From assembly GCA_958295735.1 (NCBI GenBank), contig OY282369.1:2580983-2644982 (forward strand): 64,000 nt of DNA, given 5' to 3'. This document shows positions 26,668-35,212 of this stretch, one piece after another (the stretch's first letter is position 1; each line of letters starts with the position of its first letter). The DNA comes from an uncultured Candidatus Cenarchaeum sp. Its GTDB lineage: Archaea; Thermoproteota; Nitrososphaeria; Nitrososphaerales; Nitrosopumilaceae. Under the pieces are notes generated by a model. The model had not been told where the DNA came from, made no database searches, and saw nothing but the letters and a program-made list of their open reading frames with translations. A program made the translations under genes and the position numbers.

Positions 26668-26867
26668 ATCGCGTATGAGGTCACGTACCCGTCAGTCACA
26701 GGCGTGAAAACGCCTTCGCTGATCCAGATTCGCGCCTGAGGAGCGGGGGTTGCTGACCTCGTACAAGATCGCGTACGAGGTCAGCCCCCGCTGGTCACAG
26801 GCGTGGAAACGACTCCGTTGATCTGTATTCGCGCTCGCGGATGGGGGTGCCGACTTCGTGCCGAGCG
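26668..26867 (+). repeat. Dispersed structured repeat R1, copies b and c in tandem
   Basis: Two roughly 100-base units in direct tandem, each beginning GATCGCGTA(T/C)GAGGTCA. Copy b has the stem AGGCGTGAA ... TTCGCGCCT. Its outer A-T pair replaces the G-C pair of copies a and d, which is a compensatory change. Copy c has a weakened stem. Copies a and d lie at 1191-1268 and 5393-5460. Confidence 0.6.
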
Positions 26868-27111
26868 GTAGCCCGAGTCTTCCGATCCGGGTGTGGGATC
26901 GAGGAAGGGGCTGGGGCTTGCCGTCGCAGGGCGTGGTCCTGGTCTGGGCAAGCCTGCGCCGGGCAGCGCACGTAGCTACGCGCCTGCCGGCCACGGGAGC
27001 AGAACCGCCTCGGCTGAACCAAGCCTGCGCCCGGCGGCAGGAAGCGCACGGCTAGCGCTAGGACCGCACGCTTAAGGCGGAGGAATGCGGGGCCCCGCCG
27101 CGGTCGGCATA

Positions 27112-27470
27112 ATGTCGCCCGAGAAGCGCTCTGCTCTCATGTCAAGGATCGGGGGCTCTGCGGGCATCGACCTCGCCATGAGGGATCTGCTGGAGCGGGA
27201 GGGGCTCAACTACCGCTTGTATTCCGCGGCGTTCGGTGGGCTGGACTTTGCGATACCGACGCCGCGGATCGCTGTGTCCCGCGACGGCGGCTTTTGGCAC
27301 GGTTGCCGGCACCGAGAAAAAGAGGACCGCGCAGAGGTGCTGGCGGGACAAGATCGAGCGCAACACGGCCCGCGACAGGCTCGTTTCCCGCCGGCTCAAG
27401 AGGGAGAGCTGGTTGGTGCTGCTGTTCCGGGCAACACTCCCGGCATGCGCGCAAAGGATGTGGCGGCAGG
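27112..27470 (+). pseudogene. vsr: Frameshifted very-short-patch repair endonuclease (Vsr) remnant
   Basis: From the ATG at 27112 the frame reads MSPEKRSALMSRIGGSAGID, then LLEREGLNYRLYSAAFGGLD and GGFWHGC. These are the N-terminal half and FWHGC motif of Vsr endonucleases, which nick beside T:G mismatches left by deaminated 5-methylcytosine. After FWHGC the match continues in another frame (CWRDKIERNTARD, then LKRESWLVLLF), so there is a frameshift near 27310. The catalytic region is split, so the gene is probably dead. Confidence 0.75.
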
Positions 27471-27765
27471 GGGGAGGGCTGGTCGGTGCTGCTGTTCCGG
27501 GGGCGCGACACACTCGGGAGGCAGGGCTGGTGCGCCGCCGCGGTACGGAGGAAAGCGGAGGAGATGGCGGTCGTGGAAGGCCGCGGGGGCGCCGCCGCGC
27601 GGATGAGGGTGGGAGGGAGGGCGACCACGCCCGCCGCGGGAGGTGCCGCGCGGAAGAGGGCGGGGAGGGGGGGGGGGGTGGGCGACTGTAGCGCCCGCCG
27701 CGGGAGGTGCCGCGCGGCCCGGGGGAGGTTCCGGCGTCTTGCGGCGGATCCGGCGCGCCGCCCGC
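27471..27765. other. GC-rich gap with G12 tract
   Basis: Low-complexity G/C sequence between the vsr remnant and the helicase stop, including a run of 12 G near 27667-27678. No gene seen. Confidence 0.4.
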
Positions 27766-29610
27766 TCAGGACTCCATCTTTCGCACGGCGCTGCGCATCG
27801 AGTCTTTGTCGCCTTCGGCCATTATGCCGGACGACTCGATGTACTTCTCGTAGCCCATGCGTATCCGCCCGTGCTCGTGGTTTCTTATGTTGTCGAGCAC
27901 CGTGGTTATGGTGCACTCGTCGGTTCCGCCGAACTTGCTCCCACGCAGCCCCCTGCCCACCATCTGCTCGTACAGGATCCTGCTGCTGGTGGGGCGCGCG
28001 ATGATCACCGAGTCCGTCCTGGGGGCGTCGAACCCCGTGGTCAGGACCTGGTAGTTGCACAAGACGCGTATGCGCCCCTCCCTGAACGAGTTGACGTACT
28101 CGCTCCTCGCCCCGTACCGCGTGCCGCCGGTCACGGCGGCGCTTGTGATCCCTCTGTCGTTGAGTACCTTGGACATCATGAGCGCCTGGTTGACGTTCGT
28201 GCCGAAGAAGAGCACGGTCTTGCCGGCGTCCGCCTCGCCGGATATGGCCTCGAACACGGCCATGTTCCTTTGCGTGTCCATCCCGACCTTGTCAAGCAGC
28301 GAGGAAGGGAGCTGGCTCATCCCCGACTCGTAGTCCGACTCGCGCTCGCTCATCCTGAACGACGCGGACGTTTCGAGCGGCCTGAACGTGGGGCGGGACA
28401 GGACGCCGCGTCTCGTCAGCTCGTCGACCACGTGGTCCCACTCTTTCCACTGCCCGTTGAACCGCCCGACTGGCTCGTGGCGGGGGTCGGGCGCGAGCAC
28501 GTTTCTGTTGAACCTGCGCAGGAGGCTCCCCGTTTCGCCTTCCGCCGTGCGGAAGGGGGTCGCCGTCAGGCCGACCAGCGGGGCGCCGCCGGGGGCGCCG
28601 GCTCGCCTCGGCAGGCCCAGTGATGCGAGCACCTTTCTGTAGGTGCGCGACACGGCGTGATGCGCCTCGTCGACCACGACCAGTCCCAGCTCCTCGCCCA
28701 CGCGCCCGAGTCTGCCTGGCGCCCTGCCGCGTTCGCCCTTGGTGTATTCGTGCAGCTTGCCTATTCCCGCCACGACGATCCCCCTGTCGAAGGGATCCGG
28801 CATGCCCCTGCGGCCCCACACGCGGTGTATCCTGAATTCCTCGCCGCCGGCCCCCTTCTCCTCCCACAGCTGCTTGAAGCACTGGACGGCCTGCTCGCAG
28901 AGCTCCTCCTTGTCCGCGATCCACAGCGCCCAGCGGATCCCCCCGGGCCTCCTTTTCCAGTAGTCCACGATCGCCTCGGCCGCAATCCTGGTCTTGCCGG
29001 CGCCAGTGGGCAGCCTCAGTATGCATCTGCCTCCGCCGTCGATCGCCTCGGCCAGCTGCGACTTGAGGTTGAGCTGGAAGTCTTTGAGCGTACCGAGCGG
29101 GGGCCGCTTTTCCGCAATCTCGACGTTCTCGGGCTCCGGCGGCGACGGGATGCCGGAGAACTGGGGAGGGAACCCCAGCTCCCTCACGAACCGCCGCGCC
29201 CACGAGCCGCCCGGCCTCCAGCGCTTCTGCCTCAGCCTCCCGAGCGCCCTCCCGGCCGCCTCCCCGCCCCAGCCTCCGTCCTTCGCGCCGGACAGCCGCT
29301 TGATCGTCCACGAATCCTTGGCGCGCACTGCATCGAGGATCATTGAGCGCAGTTTCTTGCCGCCGCCACCTTCGAAAAGCTCTATTCCCGCCATGTCGAC
29401 GAGCAGCCGCGGAAGCCTCCCGTCGTCCACCTCGTCGTGCTCGACGGGCGCCCCCGTCTTCAGCGACAGGTAGAGCTTTTCGCATCCGGGAAAGCTGCTG
29501 TCCACGTACCTCCTGAAGCTGCCCCTGGCCGCCTCGTCCGTTCCCAGCCAGTACTCGAGCCGGGATGCCGCCTCGTCCTTGTCGCTTTCCGTGAGGGCGG
29601 ATGCGGCCAT
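27766..29610 (-). CDS. DEAH-box SF2 helicase of DrmAB module 1
   Basis: The 614-residue product is a superfamily 2 helicase/translocase of the type III restriction-subunit (ResIII) kind. After a roughly 170-residue N-terminal region come RLPTGAGKTR (Walker A, about residue 200), VVVDEAHHA (about 312), GLTATPF (about 345) and QMVGRGLRG (motif VI, about 551). It lacks the long C-terminal extension of the homologous helicase in module 2 (53090-56983). It follows drmB on the same strand after a 457-base gap of GC-rich sequence, so it may have its own promoter or be the distal gene of the operon. By context it is a motor for a DISARM-like anti-invader system. It is not of the SNF2 type described as DrmD. 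Confidence 0.85.
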   Translation of the reverse strand: MAASALTESDKDEAASRLEYWLGTDEAARGSFRRYVDSSFPGCEKLYLSLKTGAPVEHDEVDDGRLPRLLVDMAGIELFEGGGGKKLRSMILDAVRAKDSWTIKRLSGAKDGGWGGEAAGRALGRLRQKRWRPGGSWARRFVRELGFPPQFSGIPSPPEPENVEIAEKRPPLGTLKDFQLNLKSQLAEAIDGGGRCILRLPTGAGKTRIAAEAIVDYWKRRPGGIRWALWIADKEELCEQAVQCFKQLWEEKGAGGEEFRIHRVWGRRGMPDPFDRGIVVAGIGKLHEYTKGERGRAPGRLGRVGEELGLVVVDEAHHAVSRTYRKVLASLGLPRRAGAPGGAPLVGLTATPFRTAEGETGSLLRRFNRNVLAPDPRHEPVGRFNGQWKEWDHVVDELTRRGVLSRPTFRPLETSASFRMSERESDYESGMSQLPSSLLDKVGMDTQRNMAVFEAISGEADAGKTVLFFGTNVNQALMMSKVLNDRGITSAAVTGGTRYGARSEYVNSFREGRIRVLCNYQVLTTGFDAPRTDSVIIARPTSSRILYEQMVGRGLRGSKFGGTDECTITTVLDNIRNHEHGRIRMGYEKYIESSGIMAEGDKDSMRSAVRKMES

Positions 29611-30067
29611 CGCTATGCCGCCCCCCGGAATCCGCCGGCGGGAACGCGGCGCCTGCGGGCCGCCTCCGCCGCTCCGCCGCTCCGCGGCCTCGCCCGAATG
29701 CTCCTGCCCGTGCCGTGCCGCGCGGGGTTCGGCGATGCCGCGGGCCTGCGGGCCGGGTCATCCGCCCCCGAGTTGGCGAGGGGCCTGCGGCATCCGCGCG
29801 CGTTCCGGGCGGGCGGATGCGGCCGGCATCCGCCCCCGCGTGCGCGCCGCATGGCATCGCCGGCGCGCCCGCCGCCTGCGCGGGCGGCGGCCGCGGAATC
29901 CCTTCCGGCGTCACGGCCCCGCGGCCGCGCCGCACCGCCCGCGCCGCGGGCGGTGCGGCATCCGGCCGCCGCCCGCGGTTCCCTCTTGCCGTGCCCGCCG
30001 CCGCCCGTCCCCCGCCGCCCCGGAAGGGCCGCGCGGGCCCGGTCCGCAACGCCCGGCGCGGATCGCG
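29611..30067. other. GC-rich gap between drmB and helicase
   Basis: About 457 bases with no plausible gene. Translations are Arg/Pro/Ala low complexity. It is the only sizeable gap in the module 1 operon. I see no remnant of a phospholipase-D-type DrmC. Confidence 0.4.
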
Positions 30068-31834
30068 TCACCCGAAGAACCCCCCGCCGCCGCCCGCGGA
30101 GACTGCGGCCCTCCTGTCGAGGAGCACGTTCATGCATTCGCACGCCGTCTCGGGAAGGAAGAGGCACGCGTGGCAGGCCGCCCCCTCGCCCGAGGGCGCG
30201 GCAGTGCAGAAGGGATCCGTGGAGCACGCGGATGCCCTCCCGAGCATGTGCCGCATCACTATGTCGAGCCGCGGCTTGATGCCCTGCTCCACCAGCCCGC
30301 CCAGGCTGCCGTCGCTGCTGGGGGACGACGTGTAGATCAGGATGCCCTGCATGTCGTCGTCCGAGTAGATGCGCTCCCTTATGGATGCGGTGGAATACCC
30401 GGCGCGGGCGGACACCTCGCGGATCAGCATGTGGCTTACGGTGTGCAGCAGCACGTACTTCGCATCGGGCGCCGCGCCGATGGATGCCTCCGCGTAGGAT
30501 CGCTCGCGGGGCATCGCCCTGCACAGTTCTGCGGCGCCGGGGCAAGATCCGGCCCATTTCGACACGCGCGGTCCGTCGAGCGCGACGAATATGCCCTCCC
30601 CGCGGTTCTCCATCGCGGGGAGCCAATCGGTCGAGCCTGGGGCGCGCGCGTCGAGCCGCGCCCTCCTCCTGCGGTCGTCCTGGGTGGACGGCGGATCTAC
30701 CCTGTAGAATCCCGTCAGCGCCACGATCTCGCGGAGTTTTCTTACCAGGACGGCGTTCGCGACCAGGCCGGCGAGGCTCTCCGGCACCTCGATCGGCTCC
30801 GTCCTAAAGTCGGGCTCGTCGGCTCCCTGTTCCGGATGCTTCCGGCCGTCGAGCTGGCGGTACTCTTCCGCCTTGATGTCCTTGACGGCGGGGGCATCTG
30901 CCCTCCTCCAGTGCGCCCGGATGATCTCGATCGCCCTCCCGCTGCTCTGCTCCCCGAACATCCGCGGCACCACATCCTCCACCTCGCCGAGCGGCTTGTT
31001 TTGCTCCCTCATCGTCTCGACCGCCTCGATTACCCTCTCCGCCATCGGGTCGGCAAACGGGGGTATGGTCAGGGCCCTCACCGATTCCGGAAAGTACATG
31101 TTGGTCGCCCACTTGTTCATGCCCCTGGGGATCTCGCGGTGGTCGGGGTTGTCCCTGTTCGTGCACGTTTCGGTGATCCCGAGCCACGGCATGTTCCCCC
31201 CGCACCCGTCCGGGTACATGGGCCTCATGCCGCCCGCCGAGAGCGCGTTTCCCAGCGAGGCCTGCGACCCGCATGTTCTGCACCGGACGTACTTGTAGTC
31301 CAGCGACGCCCTGGACGGGTCGCCCTCGAGGAACAGCCTTGCCCTGCCTTGGCCGCAGTCCGCGCCGTTGCCGCCGTGCGCCCACCGGTACCACGGAAAG
31401 TCGTCGAGGTGGCCGTTCCTGCAGGCCACGACGAACCGGACGGGAACGGTCCTCTGCGCCTCGCCGTCCGCCCTGCCGCGGCAGTCCTTGTTGGGGCACC
31501 GGATGCCTGTGCGCGCCCGCGGGTTGCGCTCCTGCAGCCTGCCGCACGACTTGCACATGCCCCACGTGGGAAACGTCCTTACGCGGATGTGGATCGCTTT
31601 TCCGCGCTCGTCCTGCCGCGGGACCCCGAGCTCCTTGAGGCGCGGGTATCCCGCCCGGCGGAGATGGTACAGCAGCGTCTCGTGGCGGAGCGGCAGGAAG
31701 TTGTCCCTCTCCCACCTGTCGGTTCCGGCTATCAGCAGCGAGTCGTCCGGGCTGTCGTATATGGCGCCGGGACCGAATGCGGAGACCATCTGGCTGGGCC
31801 TGATCTCGCCCGGCGGCGGCGCGTATTCGGTCAA
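30068..31834 (-). CDS. drmB: DISARM protein DrmB (DUF1998)
   Basis: The 588-residue product starts with RPSQMVSAFGPGAIYD, as DrmB proteins do. It contains several Cys pairs (CKSCG, CPNKDC, CRTCG), the signature CRNGHLDDFPWYRWAH, and the DUF1998 part with LLHTVSHMLIRE, SIRERIY, DGSLGGL and CxxC ligands near the end (CHACLFLPETACEC). DrmB works with the helicase DrmA as the DNA-binding core of DISARM. The start is probably the TTG at 31834, whose TTGA overlaps the drmA stop by four bases and gives translational coupling. Earlier in-frame codons belong to low-complexity sequence inside drmA. Confidence 0.92.
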   Translation of the reverse strand: MTEYAPPPGEIRPSQMVSAFGPGAIYDSPDDSLLIAGTDRWERDNFLPLRHETLLYHLRRAGYPRLKELGVPRQDERGKAIHIRVRTFPTWGMCKSCGRLQERNPRARTGIRCPNKDCRGRADGEAQRTVPVRFVVACRNGHLDDFPWYRWAHGGNGADCGQGRARLFLEGDPSRASLDYKYVRCRTCGSQASLGNALSAGGMRPMYPDGCGGNMPWLGITETCTNRDNPDHREIPRGMNKWATNMYFPESVRALTIPPFADPMAERVIEAVETMREQNKPLGEVEDVVPRMFGEQSSGRAIEIIRAHWRRADAPAVKDIKAEEYRQLDGRKHPEQGADEPDFRTEPIEVPESLAGLVANAVLVRKLREIVALTGFYRVDPPSTQDDRRRRARLDARAPGSTDWLPAMENRGEGIFVALDGPRVSKWAGSCPGAAELCRAMPRERSYAEASIGAAPDAKYVLLHTVSHMLIREVSARAGYSTASIRERIYSDDDMQGILIYTSSPSSDGSLGGLVEQGIKPRLDIVMRHMLGRASACSTDPFCTAAPSGEGAACHACLFLPETACECMNVLLDRRAAVSAGGGGGFFG

Positions 31835-34800
31835 CCCTCGGCCCTGCCGTAAAACAGCCCTGCCTCCACCTCGACGTCCCTGAGCGATCCCGGCGTGGGC
31901 CGCGGGAACGGCCCGGCCGCCCTCACTCCCGCGGCAAAGTCCTTCATGAGCACGCGGTTCTTCCTTTTCGCGTTGCCGTACCTCCCGTGCATGCCGTCGT
32001 CCGCGTAGAACACGTGCTCCGAGTAGCGGTGGGCGTCCTGCACGTACCGGCTCCAGTCGCCGGTGAGCGCGTCCAGCTTGGACTTCAGCCGCCTGCATCT
32101 CTCCCCGCTTCTGTCCTCGTTCTCGACGGAGCAGAACCTGCCCAGTATCGCGTCCTTGGCGGCCCCGATCTCCGCCTCGTGGTGATCGAGCCTCTCGGCG
32201 TCGCCGTTCCCCGACATGCCGGGAACGGAGAGCCGGACCATCGCTATCATGACCGCGTGGATGGCCCTGTCCACGGCGGGATCGGAGAACGGCGTCAGGC
32301 CGGCCGGCTCCACGGCCTGCTGGAGCTTGAGGTGATCCCCCACGAAGCCCTCGTAGTGCGACATGTCCCTCGGCTTGTGCGGGTTGAAAAGCGTAAAGAC
32401 GGCGCCGGGAATGTCCTCGCGCCTTCCCACTCTTCCCGACGCCTGTATGTACTCGGACGCGGTCTTCGGTTGCCCCTTTATGATCATGAGGCCCATCCTC
32501 TCCACGTCTATTCCAACCGAGATCATGCTGGTCGCAAGCAACACGTCTATGGACTCTTTGGACGAGGAGTCAAGGTCCAGCCGCTTGCGCACCTCGCGTA
32601 TCTTCTGGCTTCCGACGCGCCCCGTGATCTCCACGGTATCCGACACCTTCCTGCCGCCGACGCCGGGGCGCCGCCTCGCGAGCTGCCCTATGTTGTCGTG
32701 CACGTCGTCCTCGACCAGCCTCCTGGCTGCTCCCAGCTCCCGGATGCTGTTGAAGTACGCCACCAGCGTCCAGTAGGGATCCGCCTCGTCGGGGCCGCCC
32801 CGCCCCGCCCTGATCTCGTACGCGCGCTGAAGGAGGACGGCGCTGAGGCGCGCGAGCGTGAACATGGCAGATCGGTGGGAAAATGACACCCCGGCGTAGA
32901 GCCGCCCGTCCGCCCCGGACTCCCGCCAGAAGAACATGTCGTCGGGACGGGCCACGGGGGACGGGAAGACGCACGTGTCCTTCCTGTCGAACAGCCGGGC
33001 CAGCTGCGTCTCGGCGCCCCTGACCGTGGCGGTGGATGCCACGATCTTCGGCCGCGGGCCGCCGCGGGCCGCGGCGCAGAGGTAGTCCACGGCGGTCTCG
33101 TACAGCCCCACCATGGTGCCGAGCGGGCCGGTTATGAGGTGGAGCTCGTCCTGTATTATCATGTCCGGCGGATCCAAGCGGCGCGCGTCCTCGACCGTCC
33201 CTCCGCCGCCGGACTCCCGGTGGCGCGCCGCGCCGTGATCGGATGCGTGCGTCAGGTATCCGCACCGCCCGCACTTCCGTTCCACGATGCCGAACAGCGA
33301 TGCGGCCTCAGCCTTCCACGGCAGGCGCGCGAACTTGTCCACGGTCGCTATGACCATGGACGGGCACCTCCGGTATATGTCGAAGTCGACCGTGAGGATG
33401 GGGAGCGCGCGTTTGGCGTCGAGCGGATCTTCGCTGTAGAAGTCGCATCCAGGATCGAGGCACCGCGCCACGGTCCACTCTGTCCTGCGCTCGTCGACGC
33501 GGTAGTTCTTCTGCGACATGTCGCTGCCGCACCAGGGGCAGAAGACCAGCTGCGACGGGGAGCCGGCGCCCGTCGCGCCGCCGTCGTGATCCTTGAGGGC
33601 CTCCGCGGAATCTGCCGGGGTGTTCGGCGTGACCTTGCCGCCCACCCACAGGCCGATCAGAAAGGGCTCGTCTCCGAGCGCCCGCGGATCGAGCCGCCGG
33701 AACTGTTCCAGCGCGCAGATCAGCGTCGCGGCGCGCTCGAACTGCTGCACGGTGAGCAGGCGTAGCGTGTACCTCATGATGATCGAGACGCCAGCCCCGT
33801 CCCCGTCGCCGCGCCGGAGCCTCCGTAGCACCATCGCGAACGCGGCCAGGGCCAGGTACGCCTCCGTCTTTCCACCCCCCGTGGGGAACCACAGCAGGTC
33901 CGCCGCCATCCTGTCCCTCCTGCCCGCGTCCGATCCCGCGTCCGACATACCGCGCAGGTTTATGAGCAGGAACGCCACCTGGAACGGCCGCCACGCGTTC
34001 CTCCCCCGGATCGTCGGTTCCGGCGGTCCTGCCCCCCTGCGGCCCGTCTTGGAGCGCTCCAGGGCACATTCGTACCGCGACCGCTGCCACAGCATGGCGC
34101 GGTTGGCCGCCTTGAACGCCTCATAGACGTCGCGCCGGGCCGGATCCCGCAGCATTTCCAGGCCGTCGCGGATGCGGTCCCTTGCGCGGTTGCAGCTCCG
34201 CACGTTCTCGTCAAGCGCCCCCCTGAAGTCGTCGTCGATCTCCCGCGCCGCCGACGCCTCCGCCAGTATCCACCGCGAGTACTTTTCCGGGATGTCCTTG
34301 AGCAGATCGTACAGCGCCTGCGGATCCGGCGCCTCCTCCACGTCCACCATGTCTATGGGGCCCGGCCGATCTCCGCTCGCCTCCGATCCGAACTCGATCC
34401 ACCTGGACTGGTAGTGCGGCACGTGCTCGGTCGACACGAACCGCGGCAGCGCGCCGTTCCTGTCCCAGTCCGCGGAGCAGCCGAACCCCCGCGCGTAGAC
34501 CTTCCGCCCCCTGTACAGCATCTCCAGCGGGATCTCATCGGGCATGAGCAGTCTCCGATCCGTCGTCGCTCCGGCATCCGCGAACGAGCCCTCGCCTCCC
34601 TCGAGCCGGATCGACGCCTGGAACAGCACGCGCGTGCATCTCGCATCCCTCGATCCCGGGCCCGTCACGCTGTGCTCCCCCATCGCGTTAGACAGGAACA
34701 CTGACATGACTGCCGGGCCGGGCGGGCCGCCACCCTCGCCCTCCTCAGTGCGCCACGTCAGCCTCGCGAGCGCGTTCCCGCCCTTGCCCCTGATCGTCTC

Positions 34801-35211
34801 CTCGCCGCTGCCGCGCACCGGCACCGCCAGCGACGCCGGGATCCTCTTCCATCCCGACTCGGTCTTTTCGTAGGTCGCAAATCTGGCCTCGGCGGAGATC
34901 TCGCCGGCGCCGGCCGCGACGCGGCACTGGAGCCCGATCGAGCTGGGGGCCCGGCGCCGCGCGTGCTCGCTCTCCGGCGCGTCGTCGGATCCGTGCCCCG
35001 CGCCCGGCAGGCCGCGCCCGTCGCCGCTCCCGCCCTCGCCGGATGCCGGTCCGTGGGCGTCCAGGTCCTCCTGCTCGGGGGCCGCGCCGGCGGGAAACAG
35101 GAGCCCGAGGGTGTAGGCGTCCGTGGGGCGGTCGCTGATCACCTCGTCGCCGGCGCCGGGGCCCACCAGGTACTCCCGCACGTGCCGCAAGAGGTCAGCC
35201 GGCACGCCCAT
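31831..35211 (-). CDS. drmA: DISARM helicase DrmA
   Basis: The 1126-residue product has the DrmA layout: DLLWFPTGGGKTEAYLALAA (Walker A, about residue 440), a CPWCGSDM zinc site, YRRCPSMVIATVDKFARLPW, CGRCGY (about 645), IIQDELHLITGPLGT (DELH box, about 687), ASTATVRGAE (about 724) and a C-terminal helicase lobe with SVGIDVERMGL and QASGRVGR. DrmA is the ATP-dependent DNA translocase of DISARM. Its ATG at 35211 follows the stop of the GHKL ATPase gene after one base, so the two are co-transcribed. It is GC-rich like the chromosome, in contrast to the paralogue at 47070-50483. Confidence 0.93.
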   Translation of the reverse strand: MGVPADLLRHVREYLVGPGAGDEVISDRPTDAYTLGLLFPAGAAPEQEDLDAHGPASGEGGSGDGRGLPGAGHGSDDAPESEHARRRAPSSIGLQCRVAAGAGEISAEARFATYEKTESGWKRIPASLAVPVRGSGEETIRGKGGNALARLTWRTEEGEGGGPPGPAVMSVFLSNAMGEHSVTGPGSRDARCTRVLFQASIRLEGGEGSFADAGATTDRRLLMPDEIPLEMLYRGRKVYARGFGCSADWDRNGALPRFVSTEHVPHYQSRWIEFGSEASGDRPGPIDMVDVEEAPDPQALYDLLKDIPEKYSRWILAEASAAREIDDDFRGALDENVRSCNRARDRIRDGLEMLRDPARRDVYEAFKAANRAMLWQRSRYECALERSKTGRRGAGPPEPTIRGRNAWRPFQVAFLLINLRGMSDAGSDAGRRDRMAADLLWFPTGGGKTEAYLALAAFAMVLRRLRRGDGDGAGVSIIMRYTLRLLTVQQFERAATLICALEQFRRLDPRALGDEPFLIGLWVGGKVTPNTPADSAEALKDHDGGATGAGSPSQLVFCPWCGSDMSQKNYRVDERRTEWTVARCLDPGCDFYSEDPLDAKRALPILTVDFDIYRRCPSMVIATVDKFARLPWKAEAASLFGIVERKCGRCGYLTHASDHGAARHRESGGGGTVEDARRLDPPDMIIQDELHLITGPLGTMVGLYETAVDYLCAAARGGPRPKIVASTATVRGAETQLARLFDRKDTCVFPSPVARPDDMFFWRESGADGRLYAGVSFSHRSAMFTLARLSAVLLQRAYEIRAGRGGPDEADPYWTLVAYFNSIRELGAARRLVEDDVHDNIGQLARRRPGVGGRKVSDTVEITGRVGSQKIREVRKRLDLDSSSKESIDVLLATSMISVGIDVERMGLMIIKGQPKTASEYIQASGRVGRREDIPGAVFTLFNPHKPRDMSHYEGFVGDHLKLQQAVEPAGLTPFSDPAVDRAIHAVMIAMVRLSVPGMSGNGDAERLDHHEAEIGAAKDAILGRFCSVENEDRSGERCRRLKSKLDALTGDWSRYVQDAHRYSEHVFYADDGMHGRYGNAKRKNRVLMKDFAAGVRAAGPFPRPTPGSLRDVEVEAGLFYGRAEG

Positions 35212-35212
35212 G

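Noticed and set aside
26202-26699. A 165-codon minus-strand frame overlapping the methyltransferase 5' end
   Set aside because: It runs through the decamer repeat (reading PDPPRSSP) and overlaps the methyltransferase in another frame; no sign of a separate gene.
1191-26867. R1 copies as attachment sites of a 25-kb integrated element
   Set aside because: The copies differ in orientation and number, no integrase gene is visible, and bioA lies inside the interval; the hairpin conservation fits a functional element better.
30068-30626. Long minus frame reading Arg/Gly-rich sequence through the drmB 3' end
   Set aside because: It is an alternative frame of drmB; the DUF1998 motifs are all in the annotated frame.
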